A DNA stretch of 64,000 bases from Culex pipiens pallens (GCF_016801865.2 NC_068939.1:184302053-184366052), one strand, 5' to 3'; numbered from the stretch's first letter, positions 45,641-56,913 are shown. Program-made: numbers and translations. The notes: a model not told the origin generated them from the letters alone.

Positions 45641-47290
45641 TTAGGCACAGTACTCAAACCAAATGAATTCTTTTCCTTTTTGTGTTTCTGGTGTACTTGC
45701 AGTTATTGAAGTGATTGGTATAGTTTTCATTTTCATACCTTTTGTGATCCAATGAGCATTGATCATTTCAAAGGCAAAAACAATCCCACTAATGGTCAAT
45801 CCAATGCCCAATATCATCCACACAAGTATGATCTCATCTGCTTCGGTAGGTTTTTTGTCGATACCATTGTGAAACTTCCTGTTTGCGTTCCACGTCCAAT
45901 CCGTTTCAAAAAATCCACCCTCTGCAAAGTACATCGAAGCGAGCATCGTGACTCTCCGAGCAACTTCCGGATCTCCAACGGCCACTGCTAGCAACGGTTT
46001 GTTGAGCACGGTCAGCGCGGACCATCGGAAAAGATTCGATAGCAGAAAGTTGTACCGACCCTTACTCATTTCATTGGCCATCCATGAACCAACAATTGCG
46101 CAATGTGAACTGGTGTGAAGGCTTTGAACCTTGTTCCAAGGAACGCTCAATATGTCCATATATGCGTCGTCCCTGATTTCGTCAACATGTTTGAAGTTGA
46201 ACTCGGCCAATATGTCCTCATCGTTCCAGTTACAGCTGTCGTTGATATGGTCCATGGTATCCAACTCGGGATACATCCGAGGACTCAACAGGAACGAAAT
46301 CACCAAAGATTGATACGCATTGATAAGCACCACATTCAGGAGAAGAAACAGGCCCACGACTTGTCGTTCAACCTCCTTTTGAAATTCGATTTGCGTTCCC
46401 AGGATCACCGTTCCAAAAATGTTGGAAATGTTCTGGATTAGCACTCGCACTGAGAACTTCATAGACAGAATGCTCCGAAACAAGGCTACCGAAATAACCG
46501 CATTAAAAAACATCATCCAGGTGTAAATATCGTAAGGATCTGTAAGCACGTAAACCCACGGAACTGCTTGGTTTAATTTCGGAACCATCACACGATAGTT
46601 TGTGTCTCTATGCATGTATACTAAATTAGTCGTAGCTGTCACATCGTCTAACACATCCTCTTCCACGAAAGTGAACAAAACCCCTTCGTAATCAAAGGTA
46701 CTATTCATCATTCGTCCAACCATTTTGAAAAATTGTTCATCCAACTCTTGACCATAAATGTGCGCTACACTACTGCCAGCCAAATTTCTCGTGCTTTCGA
46801 AGATCGGATCACCCGATCCGTCATACTTGCTCAATTGTTTCAAATATTGATTGTAGTGGAACATCTCGCAGCTTTCTTCCCCACAGACTACATAAACTAC
46901 ATGAAAACACTGATTTCGAATCATCTGGTTCAAAGCATTCCGAAAATGTTCGTTCTTTAAAATCAGGATTTTTCGATTTGCAGTTTCATGCCACATCACC
47001 GGCAAATCGTCCATGTTCTCGATGAAAGCCACCGAATGCATTCGAAAGGCAGCGTTGCTTTCGTAACTGTCAACACAGTTTGTAATCCAGATAGGTTCGA
47101 TGGAATTGATTAAAATTTGATTCACTGCAGCCTGAGTGTGGTCGTCCAAGTTTCTGCTGTAAAACACCATCAATGGGTATTTCTCGAAGAAAATGTTATT
47201 CTTTACTTGTTCGATGCATCGGACAATGTCCTGATTTTGTTGGGCGAATGCAATTGGTACTAAGAGCAGAAATTTTAAAAAGTTTGACAT
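45641..47290 (-). CDS. Divergent ionotropic receptor (IR), intronless, intact; first of the cluster
   Basis: A 549-residue receptor at the upstream end of the minus-strand cluster. Signal peptide 1-16 (MSNFLKFLLLVPIAFA). Amino-terminal domain with RMHSVAFIE (83-91) and PIFESTRNLAGSSVAHIYG (162-180). YVLTDPYDIYTW (247-258) leads into membrane segment 1 (about 257-275). Pore-like SNIFGTVILG (289-298), segment 2 (about 309-334) with LLNVVLINAYQSLVISFLL, S2 half with SCNWNDED (352-359; the second cysteine of the SCxWC pair in its paralogues is asparagine here) and DKKPTEADEIILVW before segment 3 (about 487-509). The tail is longer than in the paralogues (about 40 residues, threonine/serine-rich), ending EYCA. 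The SYTANLAAF motif of classical glutamate receptors is replaced by the NAYQS text, as expected for an IR. Function: sensory cation channel subunit; ligand unknown. Confidence 0.93.
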   Translation of the reverse strand: MSNFLKFLLLVPIAFAQQNQDIVRCIEQVKNNIFFEKYPLMVFYSRNLDDHTQAAVNQILINSIEPIWITNCVDSYESNAAFRMHSVAFIENMDDLPVMWHETANRKILILKNEHFRNALNQMIRNQCFHVVYVVCGEESCEMFHYNQYLKQLSKYDGSGDPIFESTRNLAGSSVAHIYGQELDEQFFKMVGRMMNSTFDYEGVLFTFVEEDVLDDVTATTNLVYMHRDTNYRVMVPKLNQAVPWVYVLTDPYDIYTWMMFFNAVISVALFRSILSMKFSVRVLIQNISNIFGTVILGTQIEFQKEVERQVVGLFLLLNVVLINAYQSLVISFLLSPRMYPELDTMDHINDSCNWNDEDILAEFNFKHVDEIRDDAYMDILSVPWNKVQSLHTSSHCAIVGSWMANEMSKGRYNFLLSNLFRWSALTVLNKPLLAVAVGDPEVARRVTMLASMYFAEGGFFETDWTWNANRKFHNGIDKKPTEADEIILVWMILGIGLTISGIVFAFEMINAHWITKGMKMKTIPITSITASTPETQKGKEFIWFEYCA

Positions 47291-48950
47291 GTTGAATGGT
47301 TACGTTACGTTTGCCTTTTTCTTGGAGGTCTGTTTTCCTTTTCCTAGCTTTTGCCGTTTTAATATTTGATAAAAAATTCATACTGATATGTTACTAGCAA
47401 TACGTGGAATATAAATTGATTACGAAGAGTGATTCAAGTTTATGAATTAAATATGGTGTTAAACATTAGGATTGCAATTCTATTCAAGTTTATTTTCTGC
47501 TTTTGGAACCAAAAACAGTGGATATAATTGTCAAGTGCTTTACATTTGAATTTATAAAAAAAACTAACTCGAAGCAGTTAATTTCTGCAAATGTTTTTTT
47601 TTAGAAATTAGACAAACTTCGTTCTGCCTTTTTGTCGTTTGTTGACGTTTTTAATTTTTTTTTGCTTTATCAGCCTCCTGTGATCAAAGATTGATTTTAC
47701 GTTACTTTTCCCATACAATCTACCATGTGATTTTTTTTCTTTTTTTTATTTTTTTACTCTTTTTCTTTGTTTTCCTTTTTTTCATCAAATAAATTTTAAC
47801 CATGTGACTGTGGAGACATTTTTTGTCATAGTTTCGTCCATACAAATTTGACAGCTGTTCATACAAACATGGCAACTAAAAATTGAACAACAAGGGTTGA
47901 AATAAATTTGACTAAGAGTTATTTTTATGTGAAAGTTTCTGATCCTTAAAACATATTTTCTTGAAAGGGCAAACATGGGCACAAAGGCCGAAATTTTAGA
48001 GTTTTTTTTTATCAAAATAAAGCTTTAAAACGACTGTTACTGAGAAACGGTGAACTTTATAAAAAAAATAAAAATATATTTTTTCGATTGAAAATTTGAT
48101 TTTACATTAAAAAAAAAATCAAGTAAAACTTCCACCCTAAAATTTTCTAAAAATTTATGAGTTATTCCAATACTTTTTAAAGATCAAAAAATTGTCAAAA
48201 ATATAAGGTTATATTTTAGAGACAGAAAACATAGCTTTATAAAAATTTGCTATTATAAGCTCATTTTATGAACTCTTAAAACTTTAGAAAATTTATGGGT
48301 TGAAAGTTTTACTTGTTTTATGTGACTTTGCCACTGTTTTTAAAAATGTCATTTTTTTTAGGGGTCAACTTTGGCTGTGTTTTTAACTAACATTTCCTAT
48401 ATTTTAAGTAAAAAGAAGTATGCAGTAATTTTTCTAGTGTCCAAGACTATGCCTCTACGGTTTTTTACAACTTAAATGATAATGGTGCCATTTTATAGCA
48501 GATAATTTGAAAAACAGGCAAAAAATTAAAAAGTGACTTAAAAACATGAAAAAATTAGATAGGCAAAATGTAATGATAGGAGGTGGTAGAATAGGCCAAA
48601 AACTACCAAAAACAAACATAAACTAAACAAGATAAATGCAAATTAAAATACTAAAAATGAAACAAGAAAAACATAAAACAAGAGAAGTAAAGTTTTTGTA
48701 GAACAAAAGTTGCTCAAAATAACATCCTGAATACGGGGAAAAAAAAAATTGGAAAAAAATTGGGCAGCATAGGGTTAAATACTAAAATAAATAATAAAAT
48801 ACAGGTTTGGATTTATTTTATTAAAAAAAATCACTGTTCAGGTTATATTTCCATTTAATTTTTCTGCACAGAGCAATAAAACAATCTGCAAGACTCAACT
48901 TTCCTCCAAGACAAAAGCACAAAAATCAATCGTGTATAAGCAAAACAAAA
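47291..48950. other. AT-rich gene-free stretch upstream of the IR cluster
   Basis: It would contain the promoter of the first receptor, but no TATA box or initiator can be singled out among many AT strings. 47815-47960 (CATACAAATTTGACAGCTG TTCATACAAA) resembles 12940-12990 (CCATACAAATTTGGCAGCTGTCCATACAAA), a shared dispersed repeat. Poly-T and poly-A runs make up most of the rest. Confidence 0.45.
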
Positions 48951-50150
48951 AAAAAGCTTAGCTGTTTGACAAACAAATATAGTGAAACTATCAACGTGAA
49001 GACTCTATCCTGGCTGGCACAACTCTGCACAAACTTTCAACAAGTTGCATATCAGTGCGTCACCGAGCAGCAGCACCAAGCAGAACATCGAAAATCGATC
49101 GACGAAAAACTTTTGCCGAGAGCCAAACAAATACATAAAACAAAAAGAGCTGCCTCGAAACTGTTCCTCCTCCTCCTCCTCCTCGGGATTCCGGGAGATC
49201 CCGGGCACAGAACGACCAACTTTTCGCGCTCACTGAAAATATACGTCTTCCTGGAGGTGATTTCGTTCTACTTTCTCTAGAGTGTGTGCCTTTGTGTGTG
49301 TGTCACATTTTGCAACTTTCGACGAAACGGCTTAACGTCCTCAACCCCGCGCACCCCTTTGGGATAGTTTTCAACTTCTAACGGGGGTGGTGGGCTCGCA
49401 AAAGTTGAGCTTTTCCGGTGATGACTTGTTCAACTGTCTGCAGGACGGCCTGAACGGGCTAAAAGCCAACGTCCCCCGGAAAAAGTTATCTCTCGTCGAC
49501 CTGTGTGTGTTTGCCAAGAATTATACATCATGTGGCCGGCTTCTTTCCGAGATGAAACTTGTCACGTGGCACGTATGAATGCTAAATAAGCCGAGCGAGA
49601 AAAGTCAAGCAAAAGTTCAGACTCCAAAGGCGAGGCCCCTCACATCACCTCTGCTGCTGAGCTTATTAGCTGAAAGTTTAATTTCATAACGGAGAGGGTC
49701 TTCTTGGAAAAACAGCATTTCGCACATGTCCTTGCCGAAATACTGTAGACTTTGTGTGTATCTACGTGTGTGTGTGTGTGGTGAGGTGTTATTTGTGATA
49801 GTGCTAATTGGAATGTGTAGGTGTATTCTCGTTGACTTCCCCTGGGGGCAAATCGGCAGTGCACACACTGTTCTCGACACTGACGTGGGTGAAAGGGGAG
49901 GTGAACCTAATTACCAGTTGTGTCGGGCACAAATGAGCTGAGTTTGCAAGTGTCAGGAGTTCTTGAAATTTGTTTGAAGCGATTTTTTGTGTGAGTCAGT
50001 TTGTGAAAGTTGTTGTTTGGTAAGGGAATCGCACAGAGAAGCAAGTTGAACATTGCTGACAGTAATGAGGAAAACATAGCTAATGAAGATAGTTTTATTT
50101 GAAATAGCAATTTACCTCAAAGGTACTGGTGAGGCTTGGAGAGTTCACTA
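48951..50150. other. Low-repeat island without a recognised gene
   Basis: More balanced composition, with (CTC)n at 49166-49180 and GT runs near 49288-49302 and 49767-49780. Short frames on both strands mirror each other and lack domains. Probably intronic or regulatory. Confidence 0.4.
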
Positions 50151-50204
50151 TATTTAAGGTTGAAGTAATCTCATTTAAGATGAAAGTGTCTTTGTATAAC
50201 AATC

Positions 50205-50252
50205 AATTACAGTTACAATTACAGTTACAATTACAGTTACAATTACAGTTAC
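50205..50252. repeat. 12-bp tandem repeat, AATTACAGTTAC x4
   Basis: Four exact units in a row, preceded by a partial one. Short and simple; no coding role. Confidence 0.95.
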
Positions 50253-50255
50253 AAG

Positions 50256-51386
50256 TTATGAAAATTTGAATTTTGAATTAATGGAATTGCAGCCTTATTA
50301 AAAGACACTTAGCGAAATTCATTTTCTTCGATTCGAATTCATTGTGGGGCTGTTCTCAGAAACTTTTTGCCGGATTTTCAAAGGTTCAGAGAGAAATAAA
50401 GTCAGCTTTTCAAGAATTTTTTTTCTGAGGTGCTTTTTTGTTAAGAATGATTTTTTAAACACAAAAATCATAAAAAAAAATCAAAAAACATACCTTAAAG
50501 TAGCCAGCTTCTAAAGTTTTTTTTTTTTTTTTGATAAGGTCCTATAAACATATTAAACACAATAGGGAATAAAACCATTAAAAAATCTCGAGACTTGAAA
50601 ACGAAATATTTTATGAGAAAAAAAATGCGAATTTGGTTTTGCTTTAAATAAAAAATAAAAAAATAATATTTTTCCGTTCAGATTTTCAATATTTTCCTAA
50701 AATCACAATATCGATAAATATTTGTTTCAACCCTCAAAACTAAATTCAGCATTAGTAAAAATTGAAAAAAATGACGGAAAAATTGGGAGTTTTATTAATT
50801 TTTTTATTGTTTTTTTAAATTTATTTTGTAACGTTAAATTTGTACCTTGTTTAAGTAGTAGCTAGAACAGGTATAAGTTATTGATTTTTTGTATGTTTTT
50901 TGAGTATGTAAACAATCAATAAATAAAAATTAAGTGAAAATATTCCCTTAAAAAATATTTTTGAAAGCTGAAAATATTTCTGGAACTTTGAAAATCGGGC
51001 AATTAGTTTCTAAGACAAAGCCAATAAAAAAAATCAATAATGATAATAAAAAAGTATTTATAATTTGGTCTACAAAAAAAGCAAAGATATCTAGTTATAG
51101 ACCTTTTCAAAAGTTAAGCATGATTATAAAATTTTGAAAATTATATTAAAAAAAGATCAGAAAAATTCTCAAATGATTCAATTTGTAACATTGAAAATTG
51201 GACCAATAGTTTCTGAGTTATCGTCAGCTGAAAATTACAGGCTAATTTGGCGACACTTAGAGAAATTCATTTCCATCGATTTGAATTCTTTGTGAGGCTG
51301 TATCACAGAAACTAATTGGCCGAATAACTATATTCCAGAAAGAACATTAAAATATATGCTCAAAACCAGATACAATTTGAACATTG
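50256..51386. other. AT-rich stretch with a distant direct repeat
   Basis: CACTTAGCGAAATTCATTTT then CGATTCGAATTC (50308-50345) is echoed by CACTTAGAGAAATTCATTTC and CGATTTGAATTC (51255-51290), each followed by GGCTGT..CAGAAACT. The MITE-type end AAGGTCCTATAAACA lies at 50535. No gene. Confidence 0.5.
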
Positions 51387-52287
51387 CACAGTGGTCCAGA
51401 TCGCAAAATTAAGTAGAAAATGGATTTTCCGAAAAATGGTGAAGTTTTGGAGCTTTGGTGTCTTCAGAAGAGTTGTTGCAAATGGAAAGGGGCAACTTTT
51501 GGTTTTGTTGAAAATTAGGGTGGTTCACGATTAGGGTGATTTTGAAAATCTAACTTTACAGGAATATTTTTAGGAATTTTTTCGTCTTCTAGAAAGTTGT
51601 TGGGCTTGCCAATTCAAGCAACTTTGTCGAAGACATCAAAATTTTATCTCGTAATCTACGCCTTCTATGACCAAATTTATAGAAAGCATCTGAGCAAACC
51701 TTCAAAAATCAGTTTTTTGAACATGACAATTCAGGGTTAAGTTTTAGAGAAAAGTGATATTCGAAGCACTTTTAAAGCTCTAAAAAACGAACATTCTTAT
51801 TTTTTGACATGTCAATTTGGACTTAAGGGTCAAAAGTTATAGCCATTTTAAGGTAAAAAAGATGCAAATTTAAAACATAAATATCTCGAAAATGCACAAG
51901 CCAAATTTCAAGCACCAGGTTGCATTTGAAAGAGGAGATCTAGCACTACAAACGCTGAAAAAATCTCAGGGGTGTTTTTCCTCCAACTCGAGATATCTTC
52001 ATTTGAAAAAGTCTAATTTTCAAGGGAAAACCATATGGGACCACCCCAAATGAAATTCGAAAATTGTCCAAATATAGGTTTTTCCATGTAATTTTGCCCG
52101 CTGAATCTGAATCTGCCCTCAGAATTGAGCCAGAGTATCGAAAAATCGATTTTTGGTCAAAATTTGGGTTCAAATGGTAATTTTACATGGAAACCCAAAA
52201 TATTGCCAATTCAAGCAAAAGCTCCAAAACTTCACAATTTTTCGGAAAATCCATTTTCCACTTAATTTTGCGATCTGGACCACTGTG
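51387..52287. mobile_element. Element with roughly 70-bp terminal inverted repeats (CACAGTGGTCCAGATCGC)
   Basis: The left 70 bp, from CACAGTGGTCCAGATCGC through TGGATTTTCCGAAAAATGG to AGTTTTGGAGCTTT, is repeated inverted at 52215-52287 with hardly a mismatch. CATTG stands just outside both ends (51382-51386, 52288-52292), a possible 5-bp target duplication. The 760-bp interior contains the AACTTTGTCGAAGACATCA motif of the dispersed repeat and no transposase frame. Superfamily not assigned. Confidence 0.8.
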
Positions 52288-52493
52288 CATTGTATTGTAA
52301 ATTGTAAAGTATTTTTCGATTGCCAATTTGATTTTGCTTTAAAATATGATCTAATTGTTTGTCTAGTTTGTCGATATTTCATGGCTCAAAATATGTCTTT
52401 TTGTCCCCTAAAACATATAAAAAAAATTGAATATCAAAAAATAATTATTTTGGGAATTCAACTTTTAGCCATCAAAAGTTGAATCAAAAAACG

Positions 52494-53365
52494 GAGTTCG
52501 ATTTGCGATGCCTTTTCGTTGGGTCGCAAAATTTTTCGCGTCCATCGCAGTGTGTTTTTCGTTTTTTTTTCGCGTGCGTGTGTGCGTGTGAAGGTGCGGC
52601 TGGCTTTGACTGTCCCGATGACAGTTAGCCAGTTCGATTTGCGATGCCTTTTCGTTGAGTCGCAAAATTTTTTGCGTCCGTCGCAGTGTGTTTTTCGTTT
52701 TTTTTTCGCGTGCGTGTGTGCGTGTGAAGGTGCGGCTGGCTTTGGCTGTCCCGATGACAGTTAGCCAGTTCGATTTGCGATGCCTTTTCGTTTGGTCGCA
52801 AAATTTTTCGCGTCCGTCGCAGTGTGTTTTTCGTTTTTTTTTTCGCGTGCGTGTGTGCGTGTGAAGGTGCGGCTGACTTTGGCTGTCCCGATGACAGTTA
52901 GCCAGTTCGATTTGCGATGCCTTTTCGTAGGGTCGCAAAATTTTTTGCGTCCGTCGCAGTGTGTTTTTCGTTTTTTTTTCGCGTGCGTGTGTGCGTGTGA
53001 AGGTGCGGCTGGCTTTGGCTGTCCCGATGACAGTTAGCCAGTTCGATTTGCGATGCCTTTTCGTTTGGTCGCAAAATTTTTCGCGTCCGTCGCAGTGTGT
53101 TTTTCGTTTTTTTTTCGCGTGCGTGTGTGCGTGTTAAGGTGCGGCTGGCTTTGGCTGTCCCGATGACAGTTAGCCAGTTCGATTTGCGATGCCTTTTCGT
53201 TTGGTCGCAAAATTTTTCGCGTCCGTCGCAGTGTGTTTTTCGTTTTTTTTCGCGTGCGTGTGTGCGTGTGAAGGTGCGGCTGGCTTTGACTGTCCCGATG
53301 ACAGTTAGCCAGTTCGATTTGCGATGCCTTTTCGTCGGGTCGGTAAATTTTTCGCGTCCGTTGTC
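52494..53365 (+). repeat. Tandem array of 135-137 bp monomers at the retroposon 5' end
   Basis: Anchor TTCGATTTGCGATGCC occurs at 52497, 52633, 52769, 52906, 53042, 53178 and 53313. Units are nearly identical and include GCGTGCGTGTGTGCGTGTG and GTCCCGATGACAGTTAGCC. Unit length is not a multiple of three, so the long frames on both strands shift from unit to unit and are not a protein gene. As with L1 5' monomers in rodents, they could carry promoter activity; that is inference. Confidence 0.95.
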
Positions 53366-54086
53366 GGTGTGCAACAACAACAAAACCCTATCATACCATT
53401 TCATCTCGATAAACATCGTAACTCGTCGTTCGCATAGTTAATCAGTACCTCACTAAACATCAATCATTCAAAACTCGTGAAATCATCTCAAGTTAAAAAT
53501 TACACTGTTTAACCCTTCAGTTTTAATTACAAATGATTTTGGTTCTATCTTTCCACAGCCGGCTGTCTAAGACTAGACCATTTCATTTAAAATTTACCAA
53601 CAGATAAACGGGAAATGTCTCATCCGCAGCATCCGATTGCTTGCCTTGAGAATAATACAAAATACCGTTCAACAAATGCTATGATTTTGGGTCGCATCAT
53701 CATCTTCTATGATGAATCCTGACCAAACACCCTATCCTACTAACAAGTTTTCAGGTTCCTGGCGCTCGTGGGGTGTAAGCACAGAGTAAATCAGCTGCCC
53801 TAGTAGCAACCTGCGCTAACTAACATTCCCGTCCCTTAAAATCGAGGTCTACAAACTGACATGGCGGGCGCCGTTGGTGGCCAATGACTGTTACCTATTC
53901 GCAACTGATCTAGCTTTAGCAATCATGGTGTTTTATCTTTTCAGCGCATTCATACATGCTGTTGATAAGCGAAACACCACTAGATCGTCGAAGCCTATAA
54001 TCAGTAGTGCTGAAAGGATATTACGGTTCTGTTCAGCAACGGAGGGGCAACCATGGGTGATCTCTCATGCTCATGCTCATGCTCAT
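52494..54086 (+). mobile_element. Non-autonomous retroposon with 136-bp 5' monomers (complete copy)
   Basis: A 22-nt direct repeat flanks it (52472-52493 and 54087-54108; starts TCAAAAGTTGAA, ends AAAAAACG). The 5' part is a tandem array of 136-bp monomers (see separate entry). After a 175-bp unique linker, the 3' body from about 53543 (TTTCCACAGCCGGCTGTC) to the (TCATGC)n tail matches that of the copy at 38086-39014. There is no reverse transcriptase. This copy differs from the other in having an unrelated-looking monomer and more units. Confidence 0.88.
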
Positions 54087-54108
54087 GCTCAAAAGTTGAA
54101 TCAAAAAA

Positions 54109-54540
54109 CGTGTTTTCCGTAAAGTCCTACACCTACTAACCTACAACTTTGCCGACATCAAATCGGTCCGAAATTCTCTTCTCAAGATACAGATCGATTG
54201 GCCATTTGATTTTGAAAAATTTGGTTTTAGCTAAATCGTCAAAAATTACCTCTTTTTGGACCTAATTATTTTGGCCTACGAACTCCAATGCTAAAATTGC
54301 GCCAAATAGAACTTTAGATTTGGATCCTGCTGATTTGTCGTAGAACCGCTGATATAAGTTATTACCTCATAGTAAATTTTTAAATAATAATACGGCTGTT
54401 GCTAATATTATTCAAAGTTTATGTCGTCCTTCCTTCTCCCATCCCTTCAAAATTTGGGGCAAAAAAAATGATTAAAAAACTTCAAAATTCGAATGGAAAT
54501 AGAAGTCCAGAAGAACAGAAAACAATTTGAAATGCATTTA
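54109..54540. other. Unique/AT-rich stretch with a reversed dispersed motif
   Basis: 54143-54205 reads CTACAACTTTGCCGACATCAAATCGG then TCTTCTCAAGATACAGAT, the reverse of the dispersed GATTTGGTGTCTTCGGCAAAG motif. Otherwise nothing recognised. Confidence 0.55.
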
Positions 54541-54542
54541 TA

Positions 54543-54903
54543 CAGTCCAGACTCGTTAATCCGAAGTTCGAATAACCGAAGGTTTGTATGGGACTTCGGA
54601 CAATCGAATTACGAACGAAATTTTTTGTATTTTTTATTTCTTTGTTAAAATCAAATTCAAAGTCTTCGACCCGATTTTAATAAAATTTGAAGGTTTGATT
54701 GCCGTAAAAATTATAAAATGCATTTTTTCAATACTTTATCGCCGCCATTTTGGCAGCCATCTTGGATTTTAAAATTCTATATCACTTTAGAGTAGTTAAG
54801 GGATCATAATTAAGATAGAACAAAGCTCGAAAATTAAAAATAAAACATAAAAAAATTGTGATTCGATTATAAGAAGTAAATTTTTGCCATGGCCTTCGGA
54901 CTG
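54543..54903. mobile_element. Degenerate pogo-like element, TA-flanked
   Basis: Left end CAGTCCAGACTCGTTAATCC then GAAGTTCG; right end CCTTCGGACTG. TA stands on both sides (54541-54542, 54904-54905). The inverted match is short because the right end seems to lack a segment. No transposase frame. Confidence 0.5.
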
Positions 54904-54907
54904 TATT

Positions 54908-55132
54908 CACACGCAGAAAAATATTTTGTACGATCAGCCTGTACGAGGTTTGCTTCAACAAAAATTTTGTTGAATATAATCAACAACGATTTTGCGTTGA
55001 AACAAGCCTTGATTTTCTCAATTCAACAAAAATCTTTTGTTGTTTTGACGTTTAGCGTTGATTCAACAAAAATCTTGATTTTCAAATCAACAAAATGTTT
55101 TGTTGATTCAAATTACCTTATTTTTCTGTGTG
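54908..55132. mobile_element. MITE with CACAC(G/A)CAGAAAAATA ends
   Basis: Left CACACGCAGAAAAATA is inverted at the right as TATTTTTCTGTGTG (with a few differences). The interior is made of TTCAACAAAA and TTTTGTTGA blocks in both orientations, forming an extended palindrome. It lies 3 bp from the preceding pogo-like element. Confidence 0.65.
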
Positions 55133-55407
55133 CATATTTAGCAAGTTTGGGCTAGTTCGATTCTCGTACAGGGATGATGAAGTTTTTTTTAATATTTGCA
55201 ACGGCCTCATGATAATGAAAAGAAATTAGGCATTTCAAAGATTCCATACCTTTTCTGGTTTATTGTATTGTTGTATTTTCTTCAAATATTGTCTTATTTT
55301 GTTGAAATAGCGTATACAACAACATGCAATACGTCCAACAAATAAAATACATCGCTGACACTACATCCAACATAAAACAAATCTCACCCATCAAACGAAC
55401 CTAAAAG

Positions 55408-56905
55408 CAAGGGTTTCCAGAAGCGCTTATTACTTGCCAGTCTGCCAATGAATTACTCAAATTACTGGTCAAAAATGATTAATTACATTAATTACTTAAT
55501 TACTTTTCACTACGATAAAAAACATTTAATTTAAATTTAAGAATTCATTTCTACGGTTCTAAACTAAATTATTTATCACCTAAACTCCAATTTTATTATA
55601 AAATTGACATTTTATTTAATTATACCATTTTCAGGTAAAAAATAAGTAGCTCAATTGATATGAACAATAATATTTGTTTTATGGCCAATTTAACCTGTTC
55701 CAAACCCTTATCAATCAATTGCAAAAGAAGATTATTTAAGTTGACTTACGTTTTTTGAAGTCGCGTTTCTGTACGTTTTACTTCAATATATGAATTTTAA
55801 TATAATTAATTAATAATTTAAAAATTGTTTTCAGTTTATTGCAAATCGAATGCCATTAAAATATAGAAGTTGTTTGAAAAAAGGTCCCCTGATTTTTCGA
55901 GCCAAACATAAACTTTGACAAATATTTGCAGCAGCTCTTCATGAAAATTGTGAAATTCATCAAAATAATGTTATGTTTTAAAATGTTTTCAAACATTGGT
56001 TTGACATTACTTTGCATGTTTTTTTTCTCAAGCAAATTAAAAAAATCCGTTGCTGAAAATACGGATAATGTGAAATGTGACATTTACATTGGATTTAATT
56101 TCTGCATCTGAATATTAGTCGATTTTAATTTCACTGAGTTTGATTTTTAACATTGAAACATTTGTCTCAGAAATATTTGGATTTTTTCGGGGAAATAGCT
56201 CTTAATAGAGAGATGTTACAGGACTATCAATTCCTGCTGATTATGAAAAAATATATTTTTATTTTTATTGATTTTTAAATGGCTATCACTTGAAAACTTT
56301 GTTTTTATCAATGATAGTTAAGTTCATTTTGGTTTTAAATATTTGATCCACATAAATTTAAAATAATTTTGACTGCCTGTTAGAAGGAAAAGCATAAAAA
56401 ATTAATCAATTCTAATGTAGTTCTTGCAAAAAAAAAAAGAAACATTATCATAATTACTTAATAAAAATGAATAGATTTCGGATTCACAAAAGATTTTTCA
56501 CTGGGTAATATATCATGGCGTTGCCTTTTGTTGTTAATCAGCTTCGATAAACAACATGATTAAAATAAATTTTAGGAGAGTTTTAGGAGAGAACTATTGT
56601 GAATATGGCCTTCCACATACAGAGCCAGTCTATTTTAATCTTTGTGTTTCACTCTTATTTGAAATTAATAAAAAACTGATATAATAGATTATGTATAAAA
56701 AAGTGAAAAGTGTTGTTGAAGAAGTACAATTTAAAAAAATCTATTACTTTAATTACTCAAAAATTACTTTGATTACCAATTAATTACTTTAAATTACTCT
56801 AATTGCCATGAATTACTAAGTAATCAAAGAATTACCTAATTACCAGCTGAAAATCAAAGTAATTATTAATTACTTGCCAGTCTGAGGCCTTGCTGGAAAC
56901 CCTTG
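55408..56905. mobile_element. Non-autonomous hAT element (1.5 kb) with exact 8-bp target duplication
   Basis: CCTAAAAG flanks both ends exactly (55400-55407, 56906-56913). Ends are CAAGGGTTTCCAG and, inverted, CAAGGGTTTCCAGCAAGG. TTACTTGCCAGTCTG occurs near both ends, here in the same orientation. Both termini are lined with AATTACTTTAATTAC-type subterminal repeats, possible transposase-binding sites. The interior is AT-rich and has only frames of up to 75 residues, so it carries no transposase. Confidence 0.9.
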
Positions 56906-56913
56906 CCTAAAAG

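Noticed and set aside
39406..46960. Many plus-strand frames of 60-113 residues opposite the IR cluster
   Set aside because: Antisense shadows of the receptor genes that recur at the same place in each paralogue.
52465..53441. Overlapping frames of 69-172 residues with internal repeats, such as SQFDLRCLF
   Set aside because: The monomer is 135-137 bp, so frames change between units; both strands are open. Retroposon 5' array, not a gene.
38802..54122. A small frame starting MVANDCYLFA present in both retroposon 3' bodies
   Set aside because: Between the two copies most changes alter the amino acid (S/T, V/A, M/A, N/S, G/R, I/T), so there is no sign of protein-level selection; the third copy breaks it.
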